Below, in pieces: positions 32,784-33,143 of a stretch of 33,143 nt of DNA. Each line of letters begins with the position of its first letter. Position 1 is the stretch's first letter. The notes under the pieces are model-generated. The model did not search any database. It worked only from the letters and a program-made list of their open reading frames with translations, and was not told the origin of the DNA. The translations under genes and the position numbers were made by a program. This DNA is from an uncultured Bacillota bacterium. Its GTDB lineage: Bacteria > Bacillota_I > Bacilli_A > Erysipelotrichales > Erysipelotrichaceae. Location: positions 1 through 33,143 of the forward strand of contig CASFYR010000030.1 of the NCBI GenBank assembly GCA_949298975.1, given 5' to 3'.

Positions 32784-32803
32784 ATACAAACCTCCACCTT
32801 ATC

Positions 32804-32809
32804 ATTATA
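32804..32809 (-). promoter_or_regulatory. Proximal -10 box of the cmk operon
   Basis: TATAAT on the minus strand lies about 20 bases before the first ATG, with a strong Shine-Dalgarno site between. The -35 is weak. Confidence 0.45.
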
Positions 32810-32875
32810 ACAAACCGCCTGTAAAAAATAAAACTTTTTTACAAATCCCCTTATTTTATGGCCTTTTACGCCATC

Positions 32876-32904
32876 ATTATACATTATTTCCCGCATTTTT
32901 CCAA
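32876..32904 (-). promoter_or_regulatory. Distal promoter of the cmk operon
   Basis: On the minus strand, -35 TTGGAA (32899-32904), a 17-base spacer, and -10 TATAAT (32876-32881). A short inverted repeat (TGGC, 7-base loop, GCCA) follows in the leader. Confidence 0.5.
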
Positions 32905-32928
32905 AGATAACAAAAGAAAAGCCGACAA

Positions 32929-33143
32929 TTATGATGCCGACTCATTCTCCTTTTTCAATAGATCACGGATCTCCCGCAATATTTGCACCTCTTCCGAAGG
33001 CTGTTTGATCTTCGCTTCTTCTTGCTGTTCAGCCCGATTAAACAATGTTTCAAAAAGCCGCATAAACAAATAGACGCTTGATCCGATAATTAAAAAATTA
33101 ACGATGCTCTGAATAAAATTACCATAAGCAAATACCGCATTGC
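32929..33143 (-). CDS. mscL: Large-conductance mechanosensitive channel MscL, C-terminal part (cut by window edge)
   Basis: About 70 C-terminal residues are visible. They hold NAVFAYGNFIQSIVNFLIIG, the second membrane helix of MscL with the YGNFI signature, a charged linker, and the final cytoplasmic helix EVQILREIRDLLKKENESAS. This matches the MscL end, where a C-terminal helix forms a five-helix bundle. The N-terminal part and start lie outside the window. MscL opens under membrane tension to release solutes during hypo-osmotic shock. Confidence 0.9.
   Translation of the reverse strand, partial: NAVFAYGNFIQSIVNFLIIGSSVYLFMRLFETLFNRAEQQEEAKIKQPSEEVQILREIRDLLKKENESAS

Noticed and set aside
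32858-32928. Hairpin or terminator directly after mscL
   Set aside because: The repeated GTCGGC at the mscL end is a direct, not inverted, repeat, and the TGGC/GCCA stem lacks a T-run, so no terminator is supported.
1-33143. CRISPR arrays, tRNA or rRNA genes, insertion sequences, prophage
   Set aside because: Read through for regularly spaced repeats, tRNA-like cloverleaf ends, transposase or integrase motifs and phage proteins; none was seen. All long stretches are filled by ordinary chromosomal genes.

Overview
The window looks like chromosomal DNA of a low-GC, Gram-positive-type (Bacillota) bacterium. The evidence is: ribosomal protein L27 made with a cleavable N-terminal propeptide next to its protease Prp; an L21 leader; OmpR-type two-component pairs; a single DnaE-type polymerase of only about 1010 residues; a class A penicillin-binding protein, so a walled cell; and a mannose-family PTS. 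TGA is used as a stop codon and Trp is TGG. Together these suggest Erysipelotrichia or a nearby lineage of Bacilli, but that placement is inference. No rRNA, tRNA, CRISPR array, insertion sequence or phage gene was found.

Layout. 1-5000: a truncated membrane protein (-), a COG2509 FAD-dependent oxidoreductase (+), an HtrA/DegP-like protease (+), a DtxR/MntR-like metal regulator (+) and an AgaZ/GatZ-like protein (+). 5000-11100: an amino-sugar PTS island. It has EIIB, EIIC and EIID on the minus strand, a divergent AraC-family regulator, and a second minus-strand operon of the AgaS sugar isomerase and EIIA. The closest match by eye is the N-acetylgalactosamine/galactosamine (Aga) system. A TPR-like membrane-anchored protein of unknown role lies downstream of EIID. 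11160-14160: a two-component pair with a possible 22-28 residue membrane peptide just upstream, and a divergent four-helix membrane protein.

14245-18940 is a conserved housekeeping block read leftward: rplU (L21), prp, rpmA (L27), a terminator, obgE, a TrhA/hemolysin III-like protein, ruvA and ruvB. 18934-24727 is a tightly overlapped minus-strand unit: dnaE, response regulator, histidine kinase, tRNA-methyltransferase-like gene. 24799-28577 carries a DegV protein and a class A PBP on the plus strand. 28652-32783 is the minus-strand operon: acidic tail-anchored protein, cmk, der, gpsA. The right edge cuts mscL.

How the genes work together. EIIA-EIIB-EIIC-EIID should import and phosphorylate an amino sugar. 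AgaS would isomerise and deaminate the phosphosugar to tagatose-6-phosphate, and AgaZ would act at the tagatose-phosphate stage. No AgaA deacetylase or GatY/KbaY aldolase is present here. Prp matures L27 by removing its propeptide. RuvA and RuvB form the Holliday-junction branch-migration motor.

The most unusual recurring signal is leaderless gene architecture. At dnaE, the COG2509 gene, the MntR-like gene, the PBP and probably the truncated gene at the left edge, a -10 hexamer ends only 6-7 bases before the ATG and no Shine-Dalgarno sequence is present. The other genes, by contrast, mostly have good Shine-Dalgarno sites.
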